In this document: positions 14,043 through 21,381 of the stretch, piece after piece
How the letters are laid out: each line of letters opens with the position of its first letter
How positions within the stretch are numbered: the stretch's first letter is position 1
Source: a virus
Length of the DNA stretch: 36,247 nt
Reading direction: 5' to 3' (one strand)
Virus record (IMG/VR): IMGVR_UViG_3300035698_007247
Coordinates: 1 to 36,247 of that record
Program-made: the position numbers and the translations under genes
The notes under the pieces: generated by a model
The model's database searches: none
Seen by the model: the letters and a program-made list of their open reading frames with translations, nothing else
Told to the model about the DNA's origin: nothing

Positions 14043-14260
14043 GAGGGGTACTGCTTGGCCAGCTCCTTCTCACCGCCCAAAGGTAAAGCTTATAATTAAC
14101 AATAAACTGGCCCAATATAAAAGATAATAATTAGTTAAGCTTCCAGCATGTGTGACTCTATAATCGTGACTCGTTGCCTTCGTGCAAAGTCAGTCCCCCA
14201 TCAATAGGGCGAGAAAACTGGAAAGCCTTGAAAAAGGTAAACTATAATGTGTTGGGGGCT
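14043..14260 (+). ncRNA. Structured RNA, part III: multi-helix region with a possible pseudoknot
   Basis: Helices seen by eye: 14043-14048 with 14066-14071; a 13-bp helix 14086-14098 with 14128-14142 (2-nt bulge); GACT/TTGC (14168-14171, 14174-14177) with GCAA/AGTC (14184-14191); CCAG 14143-14146 with CTGG 14218-14221; AG/CCCCCA (14192-14200, one bulged T) with TGGGGGCT 14253-14260; and CCTT-GAAA-AAGG (14226-14237), a GNRA tetraloop hairpin. GGCCAG 14057-14062 can pair with CTGGCC 14107-14112 in the loop of the 13-bp helix, a pseudoknot. GTGACTC occurs twice (14152, 14166). Parts I-III may be one RNA of about 440 nt. Confidence 0.55.
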
Positions 14261-14281
14261 TAGTTAATTAATATAAAAACT

Positions 14282-14692
14282 ATGAACAAAGAAAACTTTA
14301 CAAGCCTAAAACTATCAAAGCTCTTTGCAGAGAATGGACGCGAGTTGGAGAGTGATGTTTATTGGGTATCAGAAGGAGATAATGACTTCGGACTTTATAG
14401 CAAAGAAGAAAAGGAAGCATACGAAAAGCATTTAGGTTACAAATTAGAACACTACAAAGCATACGACATCCTCAATGACCTTTGTGTTAAGTATGCTAAA
14501 GAGATTTTTGGGGAATTTCAGTCAGATAAAGTGAAATGTAATTGTGGTCGTGATGAAAGAAAAATAATTAACTATGGTAAAGGTTATCATTCAGAGAAGA
14601 TAATCAGACTCCTCCAACAAGGCAAAAAAGACGAAGCCGAAGAATACCTATGGGAGCATTGCATTATAAATCCTAAGAATAAAGAGGTATGA
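14282..14692 (+). CDS. Hypothetical phage protein, 136 aa
   Basis: This is a soluble protein rich in Glu, Lys and Tyr, with a C-terminal helical part (YHSEKIIRLLQQGKKDEAEEYLWEHC) and a CNCG pair in the middle (residues about 83-86). Proteins of this shape are found near packaging genes of phages, with no known role. It follows the structured RNA region and starts the packaging block. The next gene overlaps by 4 nt (ATGA). Confidence 0.75.
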   Translation: MNKENFTSLKLSKLFAENGRELESDVYWVSEGDNDFGLYSKEEKEAYEKHLGYKLEHYKAYDILNDLCVKYAKEIFGEFQSDKVKCNCGRDERKIINYGKGYHSEKIIRLLQQGKKDEAEEYLWEHCIINPKNKEV

Positions 14693-14901
14693 GTATAAGA
14701 TGGAGGAAAACAGGTGAGTTATTGTGTGGTGCTAAAAGCAAACCAATAAAAGATGATTGTTATATTAATGATAGACTACATTATGAGCTATCTGTTATAC
14801 AAAAATGTTTAGTGCCAGATAAAAATGAAGATAAAAATGGACTATGGTATTGGCTTCACGGAGAAACAGATGATACTGGGGTCTTTATTAGAAAAGAATA
14901 A
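14689..14901 (+). CDS. Small phage protein, 70 aa
   Basis: The sequence has a compact conserved-looking core (GELLCGAKSKP, then a DDCYINDRLHYELSV segment, then GLWYWLHGE). I recall this pattern from uncharacterised phage proteins near terminase genes. It overlaps the upstream gene by 4 nt, so translation is coupled. The function is unknown. Confidence 0.72.
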   Translation: MSIRWRKTGELLCGAKSKPIKDDCYINDRLHYELSVIQKCLVPDKNEDKNGLWYWLHGETDDTGVFIRKE

Positions 14902-14912
14902 TATAAATAACT

Positions 14913-15128
14913 ATGCCTAAACAAAAAACAATAGAAGAAAGATTTGATGAGAGATTCATTTTGCCATCACCGATGTACTTACAAGGAACTAATTTTACAG
15001 TTTATAAAAAATTTATAAAACAATTCATCACCGACACCATAAAAGAAATCAAAACCGACCTCCTAAAGATAGCCGATGAAGGCGAGTATGAAGATTTAAG
15101 AAGGGAAGTTATTGAGTATTTTAAATAA
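14913..15128 (+). CDS. Hypothetical protein, 71 aa
   Basis: This is a soluble helical protein with a basic N-terminus (PKQKTIEERFDERF) and a C-terminal helix (EGEYEDLRREVIEYFK). No recognised family. It lies 11 nt after the preceding gene and 5 nt before the small-terminase candidate. Confidence 0.65.
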   Translation: MPKQKTIEERFDERFILPSPMYLQGTNFTVYKKFIKQFITDTIKEIKTDLLKIADEGEYEDLRREVIEYFK

Positions 15129-15133
15129 TAATT

Positions 15134-15715
15134 ATGCCAGAAGAAAAGCCAAAATTCAGAGATTTAGAGCCTAAGGAGATTGAGGCTCTTTGTGCTTTAT
15201 ATTTTAAGCATAATGGTAATATATCGGACATGGTTAAAGACCATGAATGTCAATTTAAAGATAGGGGTAGAATTGGATTTTATAGGGATAAATATGATTT
15301 ACATGACAAATTTCTACAGAATACGACACTAAAAGCAAAAAGTTTCAAGGAAGAACAGAGGGCCTTGCTTGTTGAAGGAAAGAAGAAAGCTATTGAAATG
15401 GCTATATTATTGTTGAGTCCGGTTGAGATTGTTAAGAAAAAAACGGATGGCACTATAATAACATTTACCCAAAATCCTAAAGAGAAGGCTGTAAAGGTAG
15501 CCTATGAGATTGTTAAGACTGAATTGGGTGAGCCAACAAGTATATCAAAGAATCTTAATACTGATGATAATCCTGATATTAAACAGGCCTTAGATGGTAT
15601 AAGGGAAATAATTACTAAAGGACAAAAAAAAGATGAGTCACCGACTAACACAAAAGATGTTCAAAGTGGAGGGGAAGCCGATGGTGATTCCTCCGAGGTT
15701 CCGGCCTCTATTTGA
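15134..15715 (+). CDS. terS: Probable terminase small subunit, 193 aa
   Basis: This is assigned mainly by position, directly upstream of and overlapping the large terminase gene. Residues about 14-62 could form an HTH-like DNA-binding part (EIEALCALYFKHNGNISDMVK...GRIGFYRDKYDLHDKFL), followed by a central oligomerising helical region (about 70-130). The C-terminal 50 residues are Asp/Glu/Ser-rich and disordered. TerS recognises phage DNA and delivers it to TerL. I see no strong family signature. Confidence 0.65.
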   Translation: MPEEKPKFRDLEPKEIEALCALYFKHNGNISDMVKDHECQFKDRGRIGFYRDKYDLHDKFLQNTTLKAKSFKEEQRALLVEGKKKAIEMAILLLSPVEIVKKKTDGTIITFTQNPKEKAVKVAYEIVKTELGEPTSISKNLNTDDNPDIKQALDGIREIITKGQKKDESPTNTKDVQSGGEADGDSSEVPASI

Positions 15716-17018
15716 AGCAATACTACTTAGGAAGCATGACAGGGTTAATATTATTGCTCCGACTCAAGACGGTAAATCAATTACTATTGCGGCCGCAGTT
15801 GTTTTAGTTATATCATCAGAGCCAGAAAGGTTTATAATTACAGCCCCAAGTGAGAAGAAGGCCCAGATTATCATGAATGAAATCATTGAGTTTGCAACAC
15901 AGAATCCGATTATAGCAAGTCAGTTAGAATTAAAGAAAGAGGATAGTTTAGATAGGTTGAAAAGGGAAAGGTCAAAGAAAAGCATTACCTTCAAGGGTGG
16001 TGGTGGTGTTATGACATTAACATTAGATGCCAGGAATACTAAGGATAATTTTAAGGCGGCCATGGGATTTGGCGCTAAGAACATTATCGGTGATGAAGCC
16101 GGGTTAGTTGATGATCCGTTGTGGTCAACAGTTATGAGGATGCTTGGTGGAGATTTTAAGCATGATAAGCGCAGGAAGATATTAATCAAGATTGGTAATC
16201 CTTTCTTTAGGAATCATTTTCTAAGGTCAAGTAAAGACGATAGATATTTACAGGTTTTTCATAATCATATTAATAGTGTTCAAGATTATCATGATGGCTT
16301 CTATGGATATAGCCCGGAGTATGTTGAGGAGATGCGAGAGGAAGCTTTCTTTGATGTATTCTATGATTGTAAGTTTCCCGATGAGGCCCTGATTGATGGC
16401 AAGGGATATAGGCAGTTGATAGTTCAGAACGATTTGAAGATATTACCGGAAGATACAAAGATTCAGCCTATTGGCCCATTGCTAAAGGTTGGTGTAGATG
16501 TTGGTGGTGGTGGTGATTTGAATACCTTTATTGGCAGGTGGCAAAATATGATGAAAGTTCTTCGGATTAACAAGAGTAATGACACCATGGCTAATGTGGG
16601 AGAAATCAGAGCAATCAAAGAAGAATACCCTGATTTGAGAAGCGAGGATATAAATATGGATGATATAGGCATAGGGCGTGGTCTAAGGGACAGATGCCAT
16701 GAATTAGGCATAATGGTCACAGGAGTAGCCGCAGGCTCTACAGCAGGGGTTGATACCCTCAAATATGCTAATATCAAGGCTCAATGCGCCTGGGAATACA
16801 GAAAATGGTGCAGAAGTGGCAAATACCTGGTTGATCATACTATAAATTATAAGTCAGTATGGGATCAATTACTTTGGATTAAATATAAATCAAATAGCGA
16901 TAAGCAGTTAAAGATAGAACCTAAAGAGGAGCAAAAGAAGCGAACAGGCAAGTCACCAGATTTTTATGATGGTGGCGCATTAACATTTTACGAGCCTCCC
17001 TTTGTTGGGGTGGTTTAA
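15633..17018 (+). CDS. terL: Terminase large subunit, 461 aa
   Basis: This is the DNA-packaging motor ATPase and nuclease. The N-terminal ATPase has a Walker A-like APTQDGKSIT at residues 42-51 and a Walker B NIIGDEAG at 150-157 with Glu155 as the catalytic base. The C-terminal RNase H-like nuclease begins at GVDVGGGGDLNTF (near 288) with further Asp residues at MDDIGIG and DFYDGGA. The start at 15633 overlaps the small-subunit gene by 83 nt; an ATG at 15681 is an alternative that still keeps the PPRFRPLF segment. Confidence 0.93.
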   Translation: MSHRLTQKMFKVEGKPMVIPPRFRPLFEAILLRKHDRVNIIAPTQDGKSITIAAAVVLVISSEPERFIITAPSEKKAQIIMNEIIEFATQNPIIASQLELKKEDSLDRLKRERSKKSITFKGGGGVMTLTLDARNTKDNFKAAMGFGAKNIIGDEAGLVDDPLWSTVMRMLGGDFKHDKRRKILIKIGNPFFRNHFLRSSKDDRYLQVFHNHINSVQDYHDGFYGYSPEYVEEMREEAFFDVFYDCKFPDEALIDGKGYRQLIVQNDLKILPEDTKIQPIGPLLKVGVDVGGGGDLNTFIGRWQNMMKVLRINKSNDTMANVGEIRAIKEEYPDLRSEDINMDDIGIGRGLRDRCHELGIMVTGVAAGSTAGVDTLKYANIKAQCAWEYRKWCRSGKYLVDHTINYKSVWDQLLWIKYKSNSDKQLKIEPKEEQKKRTGKSPDFYDGGALTFYEPPFVGVV

Positions 17019-17033
17019 CAACATATCCATTTT

Positions 17034-17060
17034 GTATAAGTACTTACACGATTTGTATAT
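17034..17060. promoter_or_regulatory. Operator-like palindrome with flanking repeats
   Basis: GTATAAGTACTTACAC (17034-17049) is a 16-bp inverted repeat with one mismatched pair and a perfect TAAGTACTTA core. TTTGTATA occurs at 17031 and again at 17052, 21 bp apart, or two helical turns. The site lies just after the terL stop, in a 116-bp non-coding gap. It could be a repressor site; no promoter is obvious beside it. Confidence 0.3.
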
Positions 17061-17134
17061 GTCTATAAATAAATAGGCCATAAATAGGGGGTTTATTAAT
17101 ATAAAATGTATAGGTTTATAATTAATTTAAATAT

Positions 17135-17299
17135 ATGATTAAAAATATTGCACAACAATTTGCTGATAAGGAAATACAGGCTTTAAGTAAAAAGATAGAT
17201 GATCAATTTAGCCTATGGTTTCTAAAGCCGATATGGTGTCCCATGTTTTTGTACAGGTTTTTAGCTAAAAAGTTTATTCATATTGCTAAGAGAATTTAA
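17135..17299 (+). CDS. Hypothetical small protein, 54 aa
   Basis: ATG at 17135, TAA at 17297-17299. An amphipathic N-terminal helix (IAQQFADKEIQALSKKI) is followed by a Trp/Phe/Leu-rich stretch (FSLWFLKPIWCPMFLYRFLA) that could sit in or on a membrane, and a basic end. It has the TAAATAT leader seen elsewhere. No family recognised. Confidence 0.55.
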   Translation: MIKNIAQQFADKEIQALSKKIDDQFSLWFLKPIWCPMFLYRFLAKKFIHIAKRI

Positions 17300-17313
17300 A
17301 TAATTAGAATCCC

Positions 17314-17508
17314 ATGCCAAAAAAAATAAATGAAACAACACAACATGATGAATTGTTGCCAGAAGATTCTCGTTGGTACTCAAGCATCAAGAATAAGATT
17401 GATCAACTCACGACCGGCTATGGCGCAATAGAATTAGTGCTTACTGTCAAGGGTGGTAGAGTAGTAGCTGTCAATCATATTACTAAGGGAAGCGAGAACA
17501 TTGGATAA
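17314..17508 (+). CDS. DUF2292-like small protein, 64 aa
   Basis: The C-terminal half (GAIELVLTVKGGRVVAVNHITKGS) matches the beta-strand pattern of the small DUF2292 family, found in bacteria and phages with unknown function. It is the last gene before the terminator at 17515-17551 and so ends the packaging transcription unit. Confidence 0.65.
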   Translation: MPKKINETTQHDELLPEDSRWYSSIKNKIDQLTTGYGAIELVLTVKGGRVVAVNHITKGSENIG

Positions 17509-17514
17509 TTTACC

Positions 17515-17551
17515 TCTTGCTATTTTGTAAGGTTTATGGCAAGAATTTTTT
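17515..17551 (+). terminator. Rho-independent terminator after the packaging genes
   Basis: TCTTGCTAT (17515-17523) pairs with ATGGCAAGA (17536-17544), 9 bp with one T-G wobble, around a 12-nt loop. One A and six T (17546-17551) follow. It lies 6 nt after the stop of the DUF2292-like gene and separates the packaging block from the late promoter. Confidence 0.75.
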
Positions 17552-17568
17552 AACGGCCGAATCTATAG

Positions 17569-17622
17569 ACCCCCAGGGGCTACTCCAAAAGGTTTTTATA
17601 TTTCCTCTTTGGAGCCGGGGGT
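17569..17622. other. Long GC-rich stem-loop upstream of the late promoter
   Basis: ACCCCC (17569-17574) pairs with GGGGGT (17617-17622), GGC (17578-17580) with GCC (17614-17616), TCCAAA (17584-17589) with TTTGGA (17608-17613), and AGG (17590-17592) with CCT (17604-17606): 18 bp with small bulges. No T-run follows on either strand, so it is not a simple terminator. It ends 3 nt before the DnaA box of the late promoter and may be a protein-binding or RNA-processing site. Confidence 0.5.
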
Positions 17623-17625
17623 AAG

Positions 17626-17634
17626 TTATCCACA
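17626..17634 (+). promoter_or_regulatory. DnaA-box-like 9-mer TTATCCACA upstream of the late promoter
   Basis: This is a perfect DnaA-box consensus in a non-coding region. It ends 8 nt before the -35 of the promoter at 17643, the same arrangement as at 3343 (9 nt) and 35589 (7 nt). Confidence 0.55.
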
Positions 17635-17642
17635 GGTATGAT

Positions 17643-17671
17643 TTTACTCATTTGTAAAGTTATGCTATATT
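17643..17671 (+). promoter_or_regulatory. Late promoter P3 (TTTACT-17-TATATT)
   Basis: The -35 TTTACT (17643-17648) and -10 TATATT (17666-17671) are spaced by exactly 17 nt. The predicted start, near 17678, is about 5 nt before the ATG of a 12-codon leader ORF. The elements are weaker than those of the other two promoters but have the same layout. It would drive the portal-to-peptidase operon. Confidence 0.6.
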
Positions 17672-17682
17672 AAAGATATTAA

Positions 17683-17721
17683 ATGAGTGCATTTTTTATT
17701 ATTAATATTAGTCAAATGTAA
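17683..17721 (+). CDS. Putative leader peptide, 12 aa
   Basis: The frame MSAFFIINISQM ends TAA at 17719-17721. It is the first ATG after P3 and is nearly leaderless. A terminator-like hairpin follows at 17750-17791, just before the portal gene. The layout recalls attenuation, where translation of the leader affects hairpin formation. The peptide shows no run of one regulated amino acid apart from hydrophobic residues, so the signal, if any, is unknown. Confidence 0.4.
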   Translation: MSAFFIINISQM

Positions 17722-17749
17722 TCTAAAACAAAATACATCTTACTATCGG

Positions 17750-17791
17750 AAAAACCGCTATTTAAGTCTTAACTTAGTAGTGGTTTTTTTT
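17750..17791 (+). terminator. Attenuator-like terminator hairpin abutting the portal start
   Basis: AAAAACCGCTA (17750-17760) pairs with TAGTGGTTTTT (17778-17788), with one G-T wobble. It is nearly continuous with AAGT/ACTT (17764-17767, 17772-17775) and a CTTA loop, about 17 bp in all. The 3' arm runs into eight T (17784-17791), and the portal ATG is the next base triplet. It may end a fraction of P3 transcripts, or hold the portal start in a structure. Confidence 0.65.
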
Positions 17792-19777
17792 ATGAATATA
17801 TTTAAAAAATTAAAAGGTTTTATAGCAAAGACAGGCCAGGAGGTTGGTGTGCTTTTTCAAAGTACCGATTTAAGAACAAGTAATGCCGGGTGGAGTATTA
17901 AGCAATATTATAATGCCTATGAGCAGAGTCTTTATTTTAATAGAGCTATTGAAAAGAGAGCAGAGAAGGTTGGAGAAGTTGATTGGTATTTACAAAAAGG
18001 TGAAATTAAAATTGAGGAAGATGATTTTTTAGCGTTGTTAAATAATCCAAATTCTTTATATACCGGTACAAAGTTTTGGGGAATGTGGCAGAAGTATCTT
18101 GATCTTGCCGGTGTAGCTTATATTCTTATTGATGCTGAAAGGGATTTTATAGCCAATGAAGGAAAGATTAATTATAAGAAAACAAGACTTAGATTATTAC
18201 AGCCTGAAAATGTCACTACTTTATTTGACTATAATACAATGATGATAACTGGCTATAAATACGACAAGCCAAGAGGAGGCCAGGCACAGTATCTTGCGCA
18301 TGAAGTCATCAGAACATATAATCATAATCTTAAAGACCAGACTATCCCAATTAGCGGAAGTGTCGGAGGCACAAAGTCTTTAGATATTGATGTTCAGTTA
18401 TCACAGTATCAGACAAATGTTTTAAAGAATGGTGGCCGAGTAGATGGAGTTATTAATTTTAAGGGAAATTTAACAGCACTACAGTTAGGCGAGATAAAAG
18501 ATGCCTATGCTAAGAGTTATGCTGATTCCAAAAAGGGTGGACTTCCGCTATTCTTGGGTGGAGATTCTTCATATCAGAGAGTTGGTTTGAATCCCGAAGA
18601 ACTCGGATATACCAATAGCAAGAAATTAACATTGAATGACATAATTGTTTTGACAGGTGTGCCAAAGATTCTATTGGGTGCAGTTGATGATATTAAATTC
18701 TCTAATGCACAGGAAAGCGTAAAGGTATTTTTAAGAGAAACAGTTAAACCGCTTCTTACTAATTTGCAAGCATCATTACAAAATCATCCAAACTTCGTGC
18801 CAGAAGGAACTATATTAAAGTTTGAAAATCTGGTTGCCGAAGATATAGATATTGTTTTAAAGAAGATTGAGAACGGGACAAAGAATTATTATTTGACTAC
18901 AAATGAAAAGAGAGAGATGGCCGGGCTTGACCCGCTTCCTGATGGTGATGAAATACCAGCTCCATTTAGTTTAGCTCCATTATCTGCAATAGGTGAAGAA
19001 CCAGAAAGTAAGCCTGATGAAAAGAAGGAGGTAAAAAAAAAAGGAGTAAAACATCCTTTGAGGGATAAAAAAGCCAGAGTTAAGTATGGAAAGTTTAAAG
19101 TAGCCAAGGAAGAAAAGAATGAGGCGATATTCCGTAGAGAGCTAAGGAAATATTTTCAAGAGCAGGAAGATAGGGTATTAAGCAATATTAAATTAGTTAA
19201 TGCATCACAGAAGAATTTGATTGACGATAGTTTTAACCAGGAGATCGAGGTGAAGATAGCAATTAAAAGGTTTCTGCCATTGCTAACAGGATTCTTAAAT
19301 GAAGCCGGTGTAGATACATTTGCATTAATGGGTAGTGACTTTAATTTCAATCTTAGTTCAAGCATAGCAGGTTGGTTAGATAAGAAGGTAGATATATTCT
19401 CAAAGCAGATTAACGAAACTACATTCAAACAATTACAGGGTGACTTTACAGAAAGTTTAGCGGCCGGGGAAAACCGGAATCAATTAGTTAATAGGATTGA
19501 AGGAACTTACGGAAATATTAGCAAGAGTCGGGCCAAGACTATTGCAAGGACAGAGGTAGGTGGAGTAATGACTAAGGGAACTTTTGAGGCATATCAGCAA
19601 ATGGCCATACCGATTAAGATATGGGTGACTGTAGGAGATTCTAAGGTAAGACACAGCCATCTCGTGCAAGATGGTAGCGAAAAACCAATTAATACTGCAT
19701 TTGATAATGGACTAATGTGGCCTCGTGACCCAGATGGGCCGGCCGAAGAAACCATAAATTGTAGATGCCAGATTTAG
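17792..19777 (+). CDS. Portal protein fused to a MuF-type head morphogenesis domain, 661 aa
   Basis: Residues about 1-430 form an HK97-type portal protein (WSIKQYYNAYEQSLYFNRAI near the start; GVPKILLGAVDD...NAQESVKVFLRETVKPLL at about 290-330), the dodecameric ring through which DNA enters. After a Lys-rich linker (about 415-460) comes a SPP1 gp7/MuF domain (ARTEVGGVMTKGTFEAYQQM, WVTVGDSKVRHSHL, final NCRCQI), which is usually a separate gene. A GTG at 17687 is in frame but runs through the terminator hairpin; the ATG at 17792 gives a normal portal N-terminus. Confidence 0.9.
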   Translation: MNIFKKLKGFIAKTGQEVGVLFQSTDLRTSNAGWSIKQYYNAYEQSLYFNRAIEKRAEKVGEVDWYLQKGEIKIEEDDFLALLNNPNSLYTGTKFWGMWQKYLDLAGVAYILIDAERDFIANEGKINYKKTRLRLLQPENVTTLFDYNTMMITGYKYDKPRGGQAQYLAHEVIRTYNHNLKDQTIPISGSVGGTKSLDIDVQLSQYQTNVLKNGGRVDGVINFKGNLTALQLGEIKDAYAKSYADSKKGGLPLFLGGDSSYQRVGLNPEELGYTNSKKLTLNDIIVLTGVPKILLGAVDDIKFSNAQESVKVFLRETVKPLLTNLQASLQNHPNFVPEGTILKFENLVAEDIDIVLKKIENGTKNYYLTTNEKREMAGLDPLPDGDEIPAPFSLAPLSAIGEEPESKPDEKKEVKKKGVKHPLRDKKARVKYGKFKVAKEEKNEAIFRRELRKYFQEQEDRVLSNIKLVNASQKNLIDDSFNQEIEVKIAIKRFLPLLTGFLNEAGVDTFALMGSDFNFNLSSSIAGWLDKKVDIFSKQINETTFKQLQGDFTESLAAGENRNQLVNRIEGTYGNISKSRAKTIARTEVGGVMTKGTFEAYQQMAIPIKIWVTVGDSKVRHSHLVQDGSEKPINTAFDNGLMWPRDPDGPAEETINCRCQI

Positions 19778-19794
19778 ACAATAAACATATAATT

Positions 19795-20238
19795 ATGTCA
19801 ATTAATAAATTAACAGAAACAGAAAAAGCATATATAGCAGGATTTTTAGATGCTGATGGATGTGTTGGTATTAGTAGAAATAAATCAAAGAGTAGCGCTT
19901 ATAAGTATAATTTTGTTATGAGGGCGATGATTGTTAATTCAGATTATGAGTTTATTAAATGGCTTAAAGATAAAACAGGAATTGGAACTGCTTATGAAAG
20001 TAAGAATGGATATAAATCAAACTGGAAACCAATTCATAGATGGCAAGCAACAGCTAATAAGGGAAGGTTATTTTTAGAACAAATCTACCCTTATCTAATA
20101 GTAAAGAAAGATAAAGCGAGGGAATGTTTGAAGATGCCACATCAGGGGCATTTAGGTAAGAAAAGAAGTGAGGAAGATTATAAATTGCAAGAATCATTAT
20201 TTTACAAATTAAAGATATTAAATAAAAGAGGATTATAA
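19795..20238 (+). CDS. LAGLIDADG homing endonuclease, 147 aa
   Basis: This is a single-motif LAGLIDADG nuclease. YIAGFLDADGCVGI near residues 14-27 carries the catalytic Asp, followed by the usual beta-strand saddle pattern (a segment ending in FVMRAMIVNSD, then FIKWLKDKTGIG) and a C-terminal WQATANKGRLFLEQIYPYL. With one motif it should act as a homodimer. It sits free-standing between the portal-MuF and protease genes; I find no intron or intein around it. The ATG at 19765 overlaps the portal end; 19795 is preferred. The body is more AT-rich than its flanks, consistent with invasion. Confidence 0.87.
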   Translation: MSINKLTETEKAYIAGFLDADGCVGISRNKSKSSAYKYNFVMRAMIVNSDYEFIKWLKDKTGIGTAYESKNGYKSNWKPIHRWQATANKGRLFLEQIYPYLIVKKDKARECLKMPHQGHLGKKRSEEDYKLQESLFYKLKILNKRGL

Positions 20239-20261
20239 TCAAATATAATAATTATAAATAT

Positions 20262-21377
20262 ATGCCTAAAATGATCAAAAAATTATTCAACATTGAAGTA
20301 AAAAGTGTTGATAAAGAAAATAACAGTTTAACAGCCATCTTCTCAACACAGGGCGAGGATAGGCATGGTGATATTGTTATGCAAGAGGGTTGGGATTTAA
20401 AATCCTTTAAGAAAAATCCTGTAATCCTTAACAGCCATAAACATAATGATGCTACGGAGGTCATTGGTAAGGCTTTCAAAGTTAAGATTGAGAACAAGAA
20501 GCTTATCGGTGATATTAAATTCGCTGTTGATGAGAATCCAAAGGCAAAGATTATATTTGACTTGTATGCAGGAGGTTTTTTAAATGCCTTTAGTGTTGGT
20601 TTTATTGCAAGAGAGTTTGACCCTAAAGATATGTCAAAGATTTTAAAATCTGAATTATTAGAAGTAAGCGCAGTAAGTGTTCCTGCTAATGCGGCCGCCT
20701 TGGCTAAGAGCAAGGGCATTGATGTGGATAAACTATATGAATCAAACTCAAAAAATAATGAGGATAAAGAAAACAATGGGAAGCCTGCCAAGCACGAAGG
20801 CGGTGATAGTAAAGAAGATGGGGCAGAAGATAAAGCCGGTGAAGATGACAAGCACGAAGGAGTACAAACAGATGAAGAAAAAGAATCTAAATCCTGGGAT
20901 CAAACAGATAGTAAAGTAAGATTCAAGGTCAGGGATTTATCAGAGTTTGTTGAAAATTCATTTGAAAGAAAGGTAGTCAAAACAAGTATGCCGGGTATTA
21001 GTGTTATCGTTGGGCTTTTGCCAAATAAGAAGTCGCTATACGCCCAGATGTATTTTTTCAATAAAGAAAATGGTTGGGCCATGGATGATGCAAAGAAGTT
21101 TTTTAGTTCAAATCAGATTAAGAAGTTAAAGAGTAATCCGGTTATTGCATTTGACCCAAATTTTGTTCAAGTTAAGCAATTAACAAAGGATGAAAGGATT
21201 AAACAATTAATTAGTATTTATAAAGATAATAAAATTAGTGCTTTAGCACGAATTAGTAAAGCGGTGCAAATTGTTAGCCAGAGCTACAAAGGTCATGATT
21301 CAAGTAGCAAGGTAGATAATAATGCCCTTATAAATTCCTCTGTAAAGTCACTCCTTAAATTAAAGGATAAATCGTAA
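20262..21377 (+). CDS. HK97-type prohead protease with C-terminal extension, 371 aa
   Basis: Residues about 10-150 match the U35 prohead protease: STQGEDRHGDIV, NSHKH with the catalytic His59, NAFSVGF with the catalytic Ser111, and ELLEVSAVSVPAN. It cleaves the capsid delta domain and scaffold during maturation. The remaining 220 residues are longer than usual: an acidic, low-complexity linker (about 165-215) and a globular, lysine-rich end. This part may serve as scaffold, since no separate scaffold gene is present. Confidence 0.9.
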   Translation: MPKMIKKLFNIEVKSVDKENNSLTAIFSTQGEDRHGDIVMQEGWDLKSFKKNPVILNSHKHNDATEVIGKAFKVKIENKKLIGDIKFAVDENPKAKIIFDLYAGGFLNAFSVGFIAREFDPKDMSKILKSELLEVSAVSVPANAAALAKSKGIDVDKLYESNSKNNEDKENNGKPAKHEGGDSKEDGAEDKAGEDDKHEGVQTDEEKESKSWDQTDSKVRFKVRDLSEFVENSFERKVVKTSMPGISVIVGLLPNKKSLYAQMYFFNKENGWAMDDAKKFFSSNQIKKLKSNPVIAFDPNFVQVKQLTKDERIKQLISIYKDNKISALARISKAVQIVSQSYKGHDSSSKVDNNALINSSVKSLLKLKDKS

Positions 21378-21381
21378 GTTT

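Noticed and set aside
13789-17774. Shared decamer AGTCTTAACT at 13789 and 17765
   Set aside because: Both form small CTTA-loop hairpins, but a 10-mer match that is nearly self-complementary is weak evidence for a common element.
17687-17791. N-terminal 35-codon extension of the portal from a GTG
   Set aside because: It runs through a terminator hairpin and T-run, gives a non-portal-like sequence, and the ATG at 17792 fits the family start.
19765-19794. Earlier ATG for the LAGLIDADG gene
   Set aside because: It lies within the last codons of the portal gene; the ATG at 19795 has the standard leader and keeps the full domain.
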